A stretch of 64,000 nt of DNA from assembly GCA_949775045.1 (NCBI GenBank), contig OX459105.1:14344727-14408726 (forward strand), read 5' to 3'. The notes under the pieces are model-generated. The model was not told the DNA's origin. It made no database searches and saw only the letters and a program-made list of their open reading frames with translations. The stretch comes from Metridium senile (lineage: Eukaryota; Cnidaria; Anthozoa; Actiniaria; Metridiidae). Positions 49,822 through 61,038 of the stretch are shown piece after piece. The first letter of the stretch is position 1. Each line of letters starts with the position of its first letter. Position numbers and translations under genes: made by a program.

Positions 49822-51845
49822 AATGCTGTATATCAAAATAATATTAGCATAATGTTTGCTTCATCTCGTTGCGTTCTTTGACATCCTGTATAGATAATTT
49901 GCGAATTCAAGAGCTAGTTCAGAAGGTTTTTGTTTTCAGTTTCTACCACTGTAAAGAAGTATTCTGGTAAACTTAATTAATATACAATTCGTGAATTGAG
50001 CTCAATTCAAGTCCTAGTGACTGTAGTGTCATAAGACTGAAAAATTATTATCTTTTTTCTTTTAATATTTTCGATTACATAGTCCATTATATACGGGTAG
50101 TGTCTTACATGGGACTTAGAGTGGCGTTCGAGCTTTCCCCTTTGCATGGGTGACATATAGGGATGTAAAGTTTCTTTGTAATTTTAAGTATTAAACAAAT
50201 AGATACAAAACAGAGTTGGCTATTAAGTTACGATAAAGATAAAAGTTCATAACTAAGTGCGTTTGAAATGCCGTTTACCAGAAATTGGTGAAAAAAGAAC
50301 TGGTTGGAATGAAAGTAACCAATTTTAGGCCGAACACCATATGTAGTATCAACTCAGAAATGGTCCACATGATAACTAGATCGAAAATATCTAATTATAA
50401 TCGTCATTTTAAACTGAAAGCATTTAAAAAGATGTTGATATTGAGCAAATAGAGAAACTTTCATCAAAATAAATTGATTATAACCGAATGTGTCGAAGAG
50501 TTTCAGTCTGTGAATTGTCTAAGAAATCACTACTTTGGACTCAAATGGAAAATACGAAAAAAGTAAAAAGAGAAGAATAAAAAATCACATGATGTTATCC
50601 ATCGTAAGACAAGACAGGAAGCAAATATATTGAGCAAATACACACGTCGTCACGTCCATCAAGCTAAATATATAACGCTAATTAATACAGCTAACTTTTC
50701 TGTTTGTCCTCGCACAACGTAAGCCACGCATTCATGAAATATCATTAATACCAGTTCATATACTTCATATATATAAAGCTATCGACTTGCAGCGACATGA
50801 GTCGAACGTATTAACGGGCAAGAGGTTTTATTTCTTAATCTCTTCACGATTGCTAATTCAGTCCTGGTTTTCCTGATATAATATAATGATAAATTAAAAA
50901 TTAAAAAAACTTGGATTAAGATTCTAAAAGCAAAACTTACTGATTTATTGATTTGTACTGAAGATTAAAGAACAACGTACTGATTCTGGTCAAGATCTTA
51001 AAATTGAAACCCGTAAAAACGTCCAACCATGCACAGGTATCCCAACGGGCCACAACACAGGGAACCCACATTGCATAAACGAGGTTACAGAGGGTTTATA
51101 ACCGAGCAAAACGGTATTTACAGTAACTCACAATTACAACGACTAAGATATGGCTACTCAAATCAAACTATTACGCGCGCTCTTATTGGTAAAAAATTAA
51201 ACTATGAACTACTAGCTTATCGGTTTGTTAATCGTTCGTTATATATATATTTATTCTAACGTGAGTCTATAACGTCATGGGTGCGCGACTTTGTGTTGTC
51301 CAATTGATACATTTTAGTCAGTTCAGTATATGTCATTACTCAGTTAAGTAACATAAACAGTCATTAACGCCTTTTAATTCTGTGCTTTATTAGTTGAAAT
51401 AGTTATATTTGAAAAAGTTTATCCGAAAAAATAGATGTAGACAATTAATTATGCAATATATTCAAAAAAAATAATTTGTGATCCATGTTAAACTGAGAAT
51501 AAAAAGAAACTTTATACACTGCATACAAAACAATCAAAGAGCACTTAACTTGACAAACATTTCAATATTAACTTGTTTTTACATGTTCAAACTGCTACAC
51601 CATGCACTGAATCATATAGTACAGATATACTTTAGATTACCGCATTCAAGGTTCGAGTCTCTGTATATCTACCAGTTCGCTTCGTCTAAAGAAAAGGAAT
51701 CAGAAACTCTCTTTTAAAGCAGTGATAACAGTCATGAAGATGATGATAGTATTGTTGTTGTTCGCGATGGTATCTGTGACGATGGAGAAAACACTCTCTC
51801 AAGGTATGGTGGTAATAATGTACTTACTGACTGTGTGATTAAGCG
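49822..51845. repeat. Segmental duplication, copy 2 (upstream of ShKT-F5/8C gene 2)
   Basis: Collinear with 40138-42475, ending with the signal-peptide exon and its donor. Divergence is visible as scattered substitutions and small indels. It lacks the MITE seen in copy 1. Confidence 0.8.
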
Positions 51846-54800
51846 TTAACAAGCGCGTTTAGTTGAGAGGTTTTTTTGTTTTGAGACCAACGGTTTAATA
51901 GACAGAGTTAAACGTATAGTTTTTAAATGACTTGAACCGTATGCCTCGTATCCAAAACTACACTCACGAACCTGTATTACAGAGACATAAAAAAATCATA
52001 ACGCAACAGGCTGAAACCCTGGCTGAAATTGGGAATTGTATATTATCGTTGCAATTTTTCGTGCCTGCGTCTTTTTCTTCATCTAATTTTAAGTCAGATG
52101 CAATACATTTCAACCGTTTATTTTGTTTTCTGTTTTCTTTTGTGATCTAGACAAACGCGGTTATATTCACGATGTTCTGGGCACCTCTTGCTGTCGCTAT
52201 TTGAAAATCAACGGTTACCTGGCCAAGAACGCTAACCTGAGAAAGCTTTGCTTAAAGACTTACCGTAAGTATATAATATATATATTGTTGTTTCTTCTTT
52301 TCAATCAAAAGTCTGGTAAGAGGGAGTTTTGAGAAAGAAGTTTCCTTAACTTCTTTCCCCACTCCAGTAGCGAAAACGAATCAGGTACATGTCGAGATAT
52401 ACACCTTATTGCAAGAACGTTGTACTGACTTTTGTAATCATTAGTGGTTATGGTATTGATTAAAAGACAAAATAAGATATCACTCTTTTGAACGGGTTTT
52501 TTAGGTATTCATTTGTAACGAAAATATTAATATTCTAGCTTTTTTCATGTGACAACTTAATTCCTTGTTAATACGTATATACAAAAAAAACCCCGGATAT
52601 TTACCGGCTGTTTTCGGAGGACAAAAAACAAAGGTTTTGAAGAGGAAATATAAAAAGAATTAAATTGATCACATAAATACACCAATATTTCATAACTCGT
52701 TTGTATAATCGTACAATAAGTTAAGTTTATTGTTAATTGCGTGAGTGACTTAAACAAAATGTTTTTGTGTTATAAAATATTTAGTACCAGTACTTTTACT
52801 ATTTAACCGATATTTTGCTAATGTTTTTCAGACTGTAAGGACATTCTCTCCAAACAAAGCTGTAAAGATGTGATGGCAAAGAACGAGTGCTTGAAGGATT
52901 CGACACTGAGTCGTGTGTACTGTGCATTTACTTGTAACAGGTGTGGACGTAAGTACATCCAATAAGCATGATTTGTTGGCGCGGAGTCTCAGCTCGTGCT
53001 TCTCCCATCACTTCTTTCGTGCTCTCGTCACTTTCATCGTGCTTTATAACTGAACAGAGCACGGAAAAGCCTGTTCTATTTGTTAATTACAATATAGCTA
53101 CTAGATGTTCAAATCTTTTTCTGGTGAAGAAGAAAGATGTTTTTTATTTGTTTCTGCTATTCCGTAATTTTATCTGTTGCTTCACTATTTTTATGTATTT
53201 AATAATATACATGAAAAAATTACTCGAATTTGATTGGCTGAGAGCAGTGCAAAAAAGTGTAACACAGTGCAAATTACATTCCGTACAGTGCAAATTACAA
53301 AAAAATAAATCGATTATGATAGCGGGCTTTATTCCTAAATCATTTTAGTCACTAATGCTTGACAGTAATTTAAAAAAAGACTTTAAGTGGCAATTCTTTC
53401 AAAAATCGTCGAATATTTGTAAGAAAAATACAAAAAACTGACCAAGTTTTGATTGGAAAGTTATGAATTTTCCACTTGAGCTCGAGCTCGAGCTTGCTTA
53501 CGACATCAACACGTCATTTTTGGCGCGCGCTACTAGCCGAAAACTGACCCAAAAAAATGAAAAAGAGCTTGAGTTTTTTTCATGTATATTATTAATAAGT
53601 AATCATATGGTTTCTCGTTCAATTTGGGATTAATTCGCACGAGTGTGTTTCTCAAAGAGCCAAATTGCACTCGACCTACGTTCTCGTGCAATTTGAACTC
53701 TTTGAAAAACACACTCGTGCGAATTATCCCAAATTGAACTCGAAACCATATGATTACCTACACTAATTAGCAAATCGAATGTGGCTGCGCGTCGTGAGTC
53801 CACAACATTTTGACCACTGTCATGACGAATATCGTTGTCGATAAGAGTACAGACAACGCTAAACCACATTCGATTTGTTTTTTACAACACAAACAAAAAT
53901 AAATGTACAAAAAGTAAAATGTCAGTTAACGGACGAAAAATGACGAATTTGTCACGCATCGAACTCAATGGTTTCTCTTCAAGCTACGAAAAATCACATA
54001 ATTTACGAAAATGATCTTTTTTCAGCCGGTAAAAAAACAAATAAGCTTATTTTCATACAGAAATGCAGTGCACTGTTTGTCTTGAGAGACTGCTAATTGA
54101 AGTTAGAAAAGTACAAAAACGTCAAACACGGCCGATTAGCATGGGTTCTGGTGAAACGTTTTTGAAAATTTTCAAACAAAATGCATTTTTAATACATTAA
54201 AACTGATCATATAGAAGATTACCAATATCTGATATGTCTAGCATTTGAACAACATTCTAAGCTTTTCAAATCAGTTCTGAACGAATGGTATTGCTCGTCA
54301 AAAATGTAATTTTAAGCACGTTTTTGTTGAAAAGACTACAGAATTGATTGTGAGTGAAGATTTGTCGAAAAGACTTAAAAATCGCATAAAATTAAAACGA
54401 CAACAGCTCCATGACAGCATAGTTACATTTATTACAATTTTCTACTTACAGAAAAGGAATTTCCATTGATAGTTTATCCATAAACTTCTTTTTAAAATCT
54501 TTTTTTGACGAAAAAACTGAGTGTTGTGTGACATGATGACGTCATCACCGTTGTCTGGACTCTTATTTACCACGGTAAATCAACCAATCAGCGCGCGAGA
54601 ATTCACACAAGTGTTGTAAAATACTAATTATACAGCGGCAACAGGAAATCAATTGTCTGTGCTTTAGTTTTGGAATAATATTCAGTCCTAATAAACGACA
54701 ATGCGTGCAGGTCTATATCAACGAGTAAACTTTTCTATTCATAGTTCTCCAGTGCAAAAATGTACCTCTTGGAATGCAAAGCAAAGCTATCCCTGACTCA

Positions 54801-55656
54801 AAGATCACCGCCTCTTCGTACTACTCAAGTAGCCACAAACCATACTATGGAAGACTTCAAATGAATTCGCATGGATGGTCAGCCAAAGTGAGAAGAATTG
54901 GGCAATGGTTACAAGTGGATCTCAGTAAAGTTACCACCATAACTGGTATCGCTACACAAGGCAGAAATAAGAATTATCGCCAATGGGTAAAGAGCTACAG
55001 CCTGCAGTATAGCATAAATGGAAGTACTTTCCATAAGTATCAAGCAGGCAAGTATCTTATGTATATACAGTCCCAATAGTTGATAGCAGGTGATAAATTA
55101 TTTTTGCATAAGAACTAAAAACTAGCCTTCTACGCAGACGCTTTTATGTTCTGGTCTCTAGTCCCTCCCGGCCCCAGTGCAACAAAAAGAGACTATAGGT
55201 GGACGACGTACATTGACGTAGTTTGTTAGAGTTTTGCCAACCAACCATTGTTTTTCAGAAACAGTATAGACCAGAAAATTTCGGTCAATCGATTTTTATA
55301 TATATATTGCGCATATATATACGTGGCAAAATTTTACATTAGGAATTTCGGACTACAGCTGTGTTTGAAGTCTTCTGAGATTATCAGAATTCCCAGAATA
55401 TACAAGCATGAAGTGGTTATATTGTGAAGCTATAAATAATTGTGTTTATAGTATTGTTATTTTGGTAGAACTAGTACAATAATCTAATCCTTTTAATCTT
55501 CTTCAAACAGGCAAGATTTTTGCAGCGAATGTTGACAGAAACTCGGTGGTGAAGCATGACCTCAATCCTCCCATCCATGCTCGGTACATCAGGCTCTATC
55601 CAAAGACCTGGTACGGTTATATTACAATGAGAATGGAACTGTACGGCTGCAAATAA
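51734..55656 (+). CDS. Secreted ShKT + F5/8C (discoidin) protein, gene 2 (predicted 249 aa)
   Basis: Exons 51734-51803, 52151-52264, 52832-52948, 54745-55047, 55511-55656; 750 bases, frame closed. Architecture and all phases equal gene 1, and exons 3, 4 and 5 have identical lengths (117, 303, 146). The signal peptide matches gene 1. Exon 2 again has DKR and YLKINGYLAKN but carries a Cys-Cys pair where gene 1 has one Cys. The ShKT exon is more diverged than the F5/8C exons outside its Cys frame (VYCAFTCNRCG). The discoidin domain has MQSKAIPDSKITASS and ends in YITMRMELYGC. The GC donor cag/gcaagt before exon 5 is conserved. A polyadenylation signal aataaagatattgcattc is near 56066. As for gene 1, toxin, lectin or matrix roles cannot be told apart from sequence. 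Confidence 0.87.
53203..54620. mobile_element. Large insertion with internal hairpin in intron 3 of gene 2
   Basis: Intron 3 is about 1.8 kb here against 0.46 kb in gene 1. A strong hairpin at 53602-53757 pairs catatggtttctcgttcaat with attgaactcgaaaccatatg around tcgacctacg. Paired tgcgtgtt-like and caatcagcgcgcg/gattggctgag words suggest outer ends near 53235 and 54600. No ORF of interest. Confidence 0.6.
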
Positions 55657-56280
55657 GGTATTATTATTATCTAATTAAAAATCAATGTGTGAGTTGAGTG
55701 TCGTATTACAGAACCGTAACGTCCCGTACGGAATTTTGTCAGAGAAACATGCGTAGGTCGACCTTTTAATTAAAATTACGACAATAAAAATGAAGTGGCT
55801 GGATTATGCCGAGCCACAAAAGTCAGTCTGAAAGAATATTATTGTTATAAATACTGAATGATGATAATCCATGCGTAAAGTATATGCGAAACGGTTTTTC
55901 TCATCATTTCTATTTTTATCTCTATTCAGTGTATTCCATGTACGCCAGGAAAGGACAAAGGACAAGTGGAAGATTACTAATGTTAAAAAAGTTAAGAATA
56001 AAGTTAAAATGTATGTAGCTAGAATGTATGTAAAATAAACATTGTTACGATAAAACAAAGTTAAAAATAAAGATATTGCATTCAAATGATGAATTCATTT
56101 GGGTTTACTGAAACTCAAAAAAGGCAAACAATTTTACAAACACATTGTCCAAGGTAGTAGAAGTACAGAAATCAATTATGGGGGCATACATTTAAAAGCA
56201 ATTAATCGAGGTGCCTACAAACATTATTCTTGTCGGGAACATGGAGGCTATTGTTCAGATATTTTTGGACATACATTGTG

Positions 56281-57150
56281 AACGATAATAGCCATGTAAT
56301 GACAAGATTGGCATGATCATTTTGGTTGATTTCACATATTTATTTCTGCATGACATAGACGTTTCGTTGACATAATCATCTATATATCTCACCAATTGGT
56401 ATCTCCGCTGTATTTAGACGATTTTTATAAATTTTAATCTATATATACTTTATATATACATTTTCGAAGCAATAAAACTTGGTGTTATAGAATGTTCTAG
56501 CTTCAAGCTCTGGGGTGTCGAGCAACACGGATAAGAATACAATGCACGGCATTGTTGTTCCTTGGAAGGTCATTGTTGTAGCGAACGTTTTCATCACAAT
56601 TTCATGACATTATTCATTTTACGTCATGGCCAGAAGACTTCATCTTTGAATAGACGTTATAAAAAAACTAATGAAATAACACGACGTATACGTATTGATG
56701 CCGACCTCGAAATTACAATTACGGGCGAAAATTATTGAATGAATAAGACGATGTTTGCTTAAAGTCCTAATTAATTTGTTCGAAAGAAGTTATTATTGCC
56801 TTGTTTAATTTTTAATTCCACAAACTTCAAAAATTACTCAGTTTTTAGGGTAAAGTTATTCAACAGAATTGAACTTTGTATTGCAGCTTGTTTTATAGGA
56901 ATACTTTTTGCGCGTCACCGCATTTCAGATATGCACGGGCTCAATGCAAACAAGTGTTGTAGTTTGCCGTTCAGGTTTGGTTACAAAATATTAAGTTTTG
57001 TGGGCGAATTACCTGGGTTATGTGTTTGGCTGCTCGCAAGCTTAAGGTGGAGGAGGCGTAAGGGATTATTGGAAACCACACAAAAAAATAGACAATAAAC
57101 ATAAAACCGCACAGACATTTGCTAAAAACCCGCAAGCGCAATAAATAAAT
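56281..57150. other. Intergenic, nothing recognised
   Basis: AT-rich sequence between gene 2 and the TIR element. The longest frames are about 100 codons with no domain features. Near 57050-57140 are A-rich aaaccgcac words also found outside the right end of the element (60720-60830). Confidence 0.5.
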
Positions 57151-58626
57151 CACAGCATGAAAAGTCGCATTTACAGAGCTTTACGAAACGCGTTTTTATG
57201 CGTAAAGTTCTCAAAAAATATACGCACCATTACGCGTGTCTGTAAAGATGGCGTTTAGATCGTAAAGACGCGTTAACTGACGTTTTTATGCGTAAAGATC
57301 TCAAAAATATACGCACCATTACGCGTGTCTGTAAAGATGGCGTTTAGATCGTAAAGACGCGTTAAGCGACGTTTTTAAACGTAAAGTGTTAAAAAATATA
57401 CGCGCCTTAACGAGTGTCTGTAAATGTAGCGTTAAGATGGTAAAGACGTGTAAATGCCGTTTCTAACCGTAAAGTTTAAAAAAAAAAGATTAATCCACAG
57501 TAAACGATGTGCAAAACACACTTTATTGGATAAAAGTTATCCACTATCTATTAAATATACTTTTAATATAAATCACAAAAGAGAAAAATGCAAGTATAAT
57601 CAAATTGTATATGATTACAACATATCAAAGCTCGTGTATTAACGTTAACGATAAGACTTAGACATTATCACTTTGGCGCATTTGTCTTAACAAACGATAT
57701 CAATATATTATATGTATCTTGAAGCGCAAATTGATGTATTCGTACTTATTTCAACGAAAATTGTCATTCTACTGTCCTTAGTATTCAGACTCTTTTTACA
57801 ATTACTATAAGATTATTATATTATACAGTGTATAAGTTACTTCTGTTACTTCTCTTATTTCTTTAGAAACTAATTCTAGAGTTTTTTGTTTTGTTTCAAA
57901 TTCAATAGACAGTTTTATAAAAAGCAATTAACTACTCTATCATGTCTATAGTTAAAAAATCTGACTATTTGTGGGCTAGATCAATCTATCAATAGGATAT
58001 CAGTATTTTGTAGTCGAAAGTCCATTGACCAATCACACGCGAGTATTTCAGGTTGTGCCAAATTTGAATAATCACGTCACGCTCTAACGACATATTCCGC
58101 GTGGGCAAGCGTTTAGACAACAACAGATTTTAGGCGCTTGATGAAGATTCTTTTTCCATTCTAAATAAGCACATTTAGTTCTTCTAATTATCGTTAGTCG
58201 TAAACAGAAGCTGTTAAGTATAAGAACAGTCAAAAGGGAAGAGCTAAATCTATGATTCAAGCGCTCTACTGGAAGGATATGAACACTCAAGGCTGATAAC
58301 AAGGAGAACAAGACAACGGAGCGAAAGATTACAAAGGCAAAGTTGAAATTGGCCGTAACTTAAAGGATGGATGACTAGGTCACATACTAAACAAGAATAC
58401 TGAATAACAGAAGGTTTACATTATTTCTTTCTAGTGTTTTAATGTCTATTTAGACTTGGTTACAGTTGAAAACTTGTTCGATAATACATTGCCGTTGAAT
58501 GCTATGAAAATACCGCCAAAAAGTAGCTTTGTTTTATTACGGTTTTATGTCCAGGAAATATGTATGTTTCACCAGGATTTGCTTCGTGTTTATAAAATAT
58601 AACTTGTATAACAAGAAGACTGGTTA

Positions 58627-59552
58627 TGCACTAGTCAATTGAAACCCCCGCCCCCCGACCCCCGGGACTAGCGGGGCACTGAACGGGGACGTGACGCGTT
58701 TTTAACGTGCTTTTACAGCAATATTGCACCGGGGGGTCGGGATTTTAACTAATTGTCTTCGCAGTGGGGCAGCGAGCGGGGATTTTAACGCTCGTTTGAA
58801 TATGTAAGGGCCTGGAAACTAGAGGTCGGCCATCTTGGAAAATACCCAGAAAGCATTGGTATTCTAACATCGGTATTCTATAGGTGTGGATGATATTAAT
58901 ATTCCGATCCTTTGCTAGAATGGAAAAACGAAAGGTGAGTCAACATGCGTACTTTTAATGAAAACAAATCACGAATGTTGAAGATTTTATCCATGATATT
59001 TTGCCATTATTGATATATCTTACATTAATTTGTTTTGGTTAATTTTGTTTGTAGATGATCCTGAGAAATTTTGCCTCTGTAATCATGCAGCCGTTTGGAT
59101 TGCTGTGACAGCAAAGAGTGTGATATAATGTGGTATCATCTCTCCTGTGTGGGCCTCAGAGCTGCCCCTTAGGGAAAATGGCTTTGTCAAAAGTGCAAAT
59201 AAAACCACTATTCATTAAGCAATATTTACAAGCATTGTTCATTTTATACTTAAAATGACATTATGAAACCCAACTGACGCCCCTGAAAATATTGGACATT
59301 AAATATTTGTGAATCAGAATGGAACACACAAAGATTAGCTATGCGTGGCACAGGAAATTGCAGTTGGAGTGAAATGTGTTTGTTTTGTTATTTACTACTG
59401 GACCAAAATAGCGGGGCCACAATAGCGGGGGCTTTAACAGTGAATGTGCCCCCGACTACCAGGGGAAATGTCTGATTTTAACACTACCCAAACGTTAAAT
59501 TCCCCGGTATTTCCCGGGGGTCGGGGGGCGGGGGTTTCAATTGACTAGTGCA
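58627..59552. mobile_element. 0.93-kb GC-ended TIR element with TTA duplication
   Basis: tgcactagtcaattgaaac at 58627 and gtttcaattgactagtgca ending at 59552 are exact, extended inward by cccccgccccccgaccccc and its complement. TTA flanks both sides (58624-58626, 59553-59555). A three-base TTA duplication fits PIF/Harbinger-type elements, but the superfamily is tentative. It carries a broken PHD-finger segment. Confidence 0.85.
58917..59205 (+). pseudogene. Broken PHD-finger coding segment inside the TIR element
   Basis: A candidate first exon MEKRK ends at donor gtgagtc (58936). After acceptor tttgtag (59055) the frames hold FCLCN, then after a frameshift CDSKECDIMWYHLSCVGL, a stop, and GKWLCQKCK. 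The Cys4-His-Cys3 spacing is that of an ING-like PHD finger that reads histone H3 tails. At least one frameshift and one in-frame stop break it, so it is not translated as such. It may have belonged to the autonomous element or been captured from a host gene. Confidence 0.7.
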
Positions 59553-59798
59553 TTAATAGAAGGTTTTCAGTACTTCTTTCTAGTGTTTTAATGTCTATTT
59601 AGACTTGGTTACAGTTGAAAACTTGTTCGATAATACATTGCCGCTATGAAAATACCGCAATTACACAAGACACTTCATTATTCTTTGTTTTATTATATAT
59701 TCTGGGCGAACTGTAGCAAAAATTAGTCACTAAATAGTGACTATTTGTGATAATTTACTTAATATTATTTCATGGTTTAACTGCATTTGCTTTTGTAT

Positions 59799-59985
59799 TA
59801 CAGCGCAACGCGTAAAAGTATGGTCACTGATAATGTATTCGCATACTTCTGTCTCGCCATCGATCCAATAAGCGTTTTGATCCGAGAGAAGATAACACAA
59901 TCCTACAACGCTGATTGGATCGATTGCGAGACAGAAGTATGCGAATACATTATCAGTGGCCATACTTTTACGCGTTGCGCTGTAA
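59799..59985. repeat. 187-bp perfect-stem hairpin
   Basis: ttacagcgcaacgcgtaaaa to the centre at about 59890 is the reverse complement of the right half ending cgcgttgcgctgtaa. The stem is about 70 bases with hardly a mismatch and includes gagacagaagtatgcg. It sits inside the 57151-60610 element. Confidence 0.85.
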
Positions 59986-60610
59986 GTTTGCAACTTGTTA
60001 CTTTGTATAGTACTGTATAGATTATAAGACATTTTTAATAAATATTTGAAATTTAAAATAATTGATATTGGTCATGTTATATGGTTATTGTAGTGCACAT
60101 TTACATGCTGCGTTGTTTTTGTGGATTAATTAGGCAATATTGTCAACATCTATTGCGTTTTTATCGAATTTATGCAATCTTTTTCATTTTTTTGTTGTTG
60201 CGTTTTTATGACTTTTATATATCGTTTTCTTGCGTTTTTATGGCCAGTACACAATCTTTACGATATAGTTTTCCTGCGTTTTTATGGCAAGTACGCAATC
60301 ATTTCGACAGCGTTTTCTCGCGTATTTTTTGCATTTACGACATCTATCCGACAGCGTTTTAACGCGTAAATAATGGATATACGTTCTATACGAAGACGTT
60401 TTTAGGCGTATATATCATATTTACGGCATATATACGCCAGGCGTAAAGAACGTATATTCTAGATGTACAATATTTACGACTGGGCGTAAAGACAGCGTAA
60501 AGACGAAATATACGTCACTGTAAAGATGGTCGTAAATGCGCGTATATGTCTTCTTTACGGCATCTTTACATCATCATTACGGCTGCGTAAATTTGACTTT
60601 TCATGCTGTG

Positions 60611-61038
60611 AATACATTTTAAACTTGACCAAAACAAAACAACTGGAAGTGAAATTATCTGAATGATAATTTATTACCGCAGAAAAACGTTTCTCATTTC
60701 ACCGAGTGAGAAAATGACAAAGAAACCGCAAACCGCTCAGTTTTGCAAAACCGCACCTATAAATGAAAAAACAAAACCCCGCAAAACCGCATAAAAAAAA
60801 TAATGCAAAACCACCTATAACCGCAAACCCTTTACGACCCCTTCGTGTAGACTCGTCTGCTCTTAACACAAGTTTTAGTTCACGTGACTACTGCCATATA
60901 TTGGCCGTATTTATTTGAAACACTTGCTTTGATAATGGCACTTTTAAAATGTATTCGGTTATATTAATATTAATCTCCCAGTGGGGGTTTGCTGCAGACT
61001 TTATATAGTAGGACTGGACTACGCTACAGTGCAGAGTG
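60611..61038. promoter_or_regulatory. Upstream region of the PAN-EGF gene
   Basis: Contains A-rich aaaccgca repeats to about 60840. A TATA-like tttatatagta is at about 61001-61011, some 30 bases before a plausible start of transcription and just ahead of the ATG at 61039. Confidence 0.4.

Larger units (their letters stand above)
58389..59670. repeat. Direct repeat flanking the nested GC-rich element
   Basis: tttctttctagtgttttaat through gttcgataatacattgccg occurs at about 58425-58496 and again at 59570-59644, on either side of the nested element, with gctatgaaaataccgc after each. Confidence 0.75.
57151..60610. mobile_element. 3.5-kb TIR element (cacagcatgaaaagtc ends) with subterminal repeats
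   Basis: cacagcatgaaaagtc at 57151 and gacttttcatgctgtg ending at 60610 are inverted repeats. Subterminal regions are full of cgtttttatgcgtaaag / cgtaaagacgc words: tandem copies of about 85 bases at 57190-57450 and related gcgtttttatgg words at 60140-60540. Such repeated subterminal words are typical of transposase-binding regions. No transposase remains. Another TIR element is nested at 58627-59552. Confidence 0.75.
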
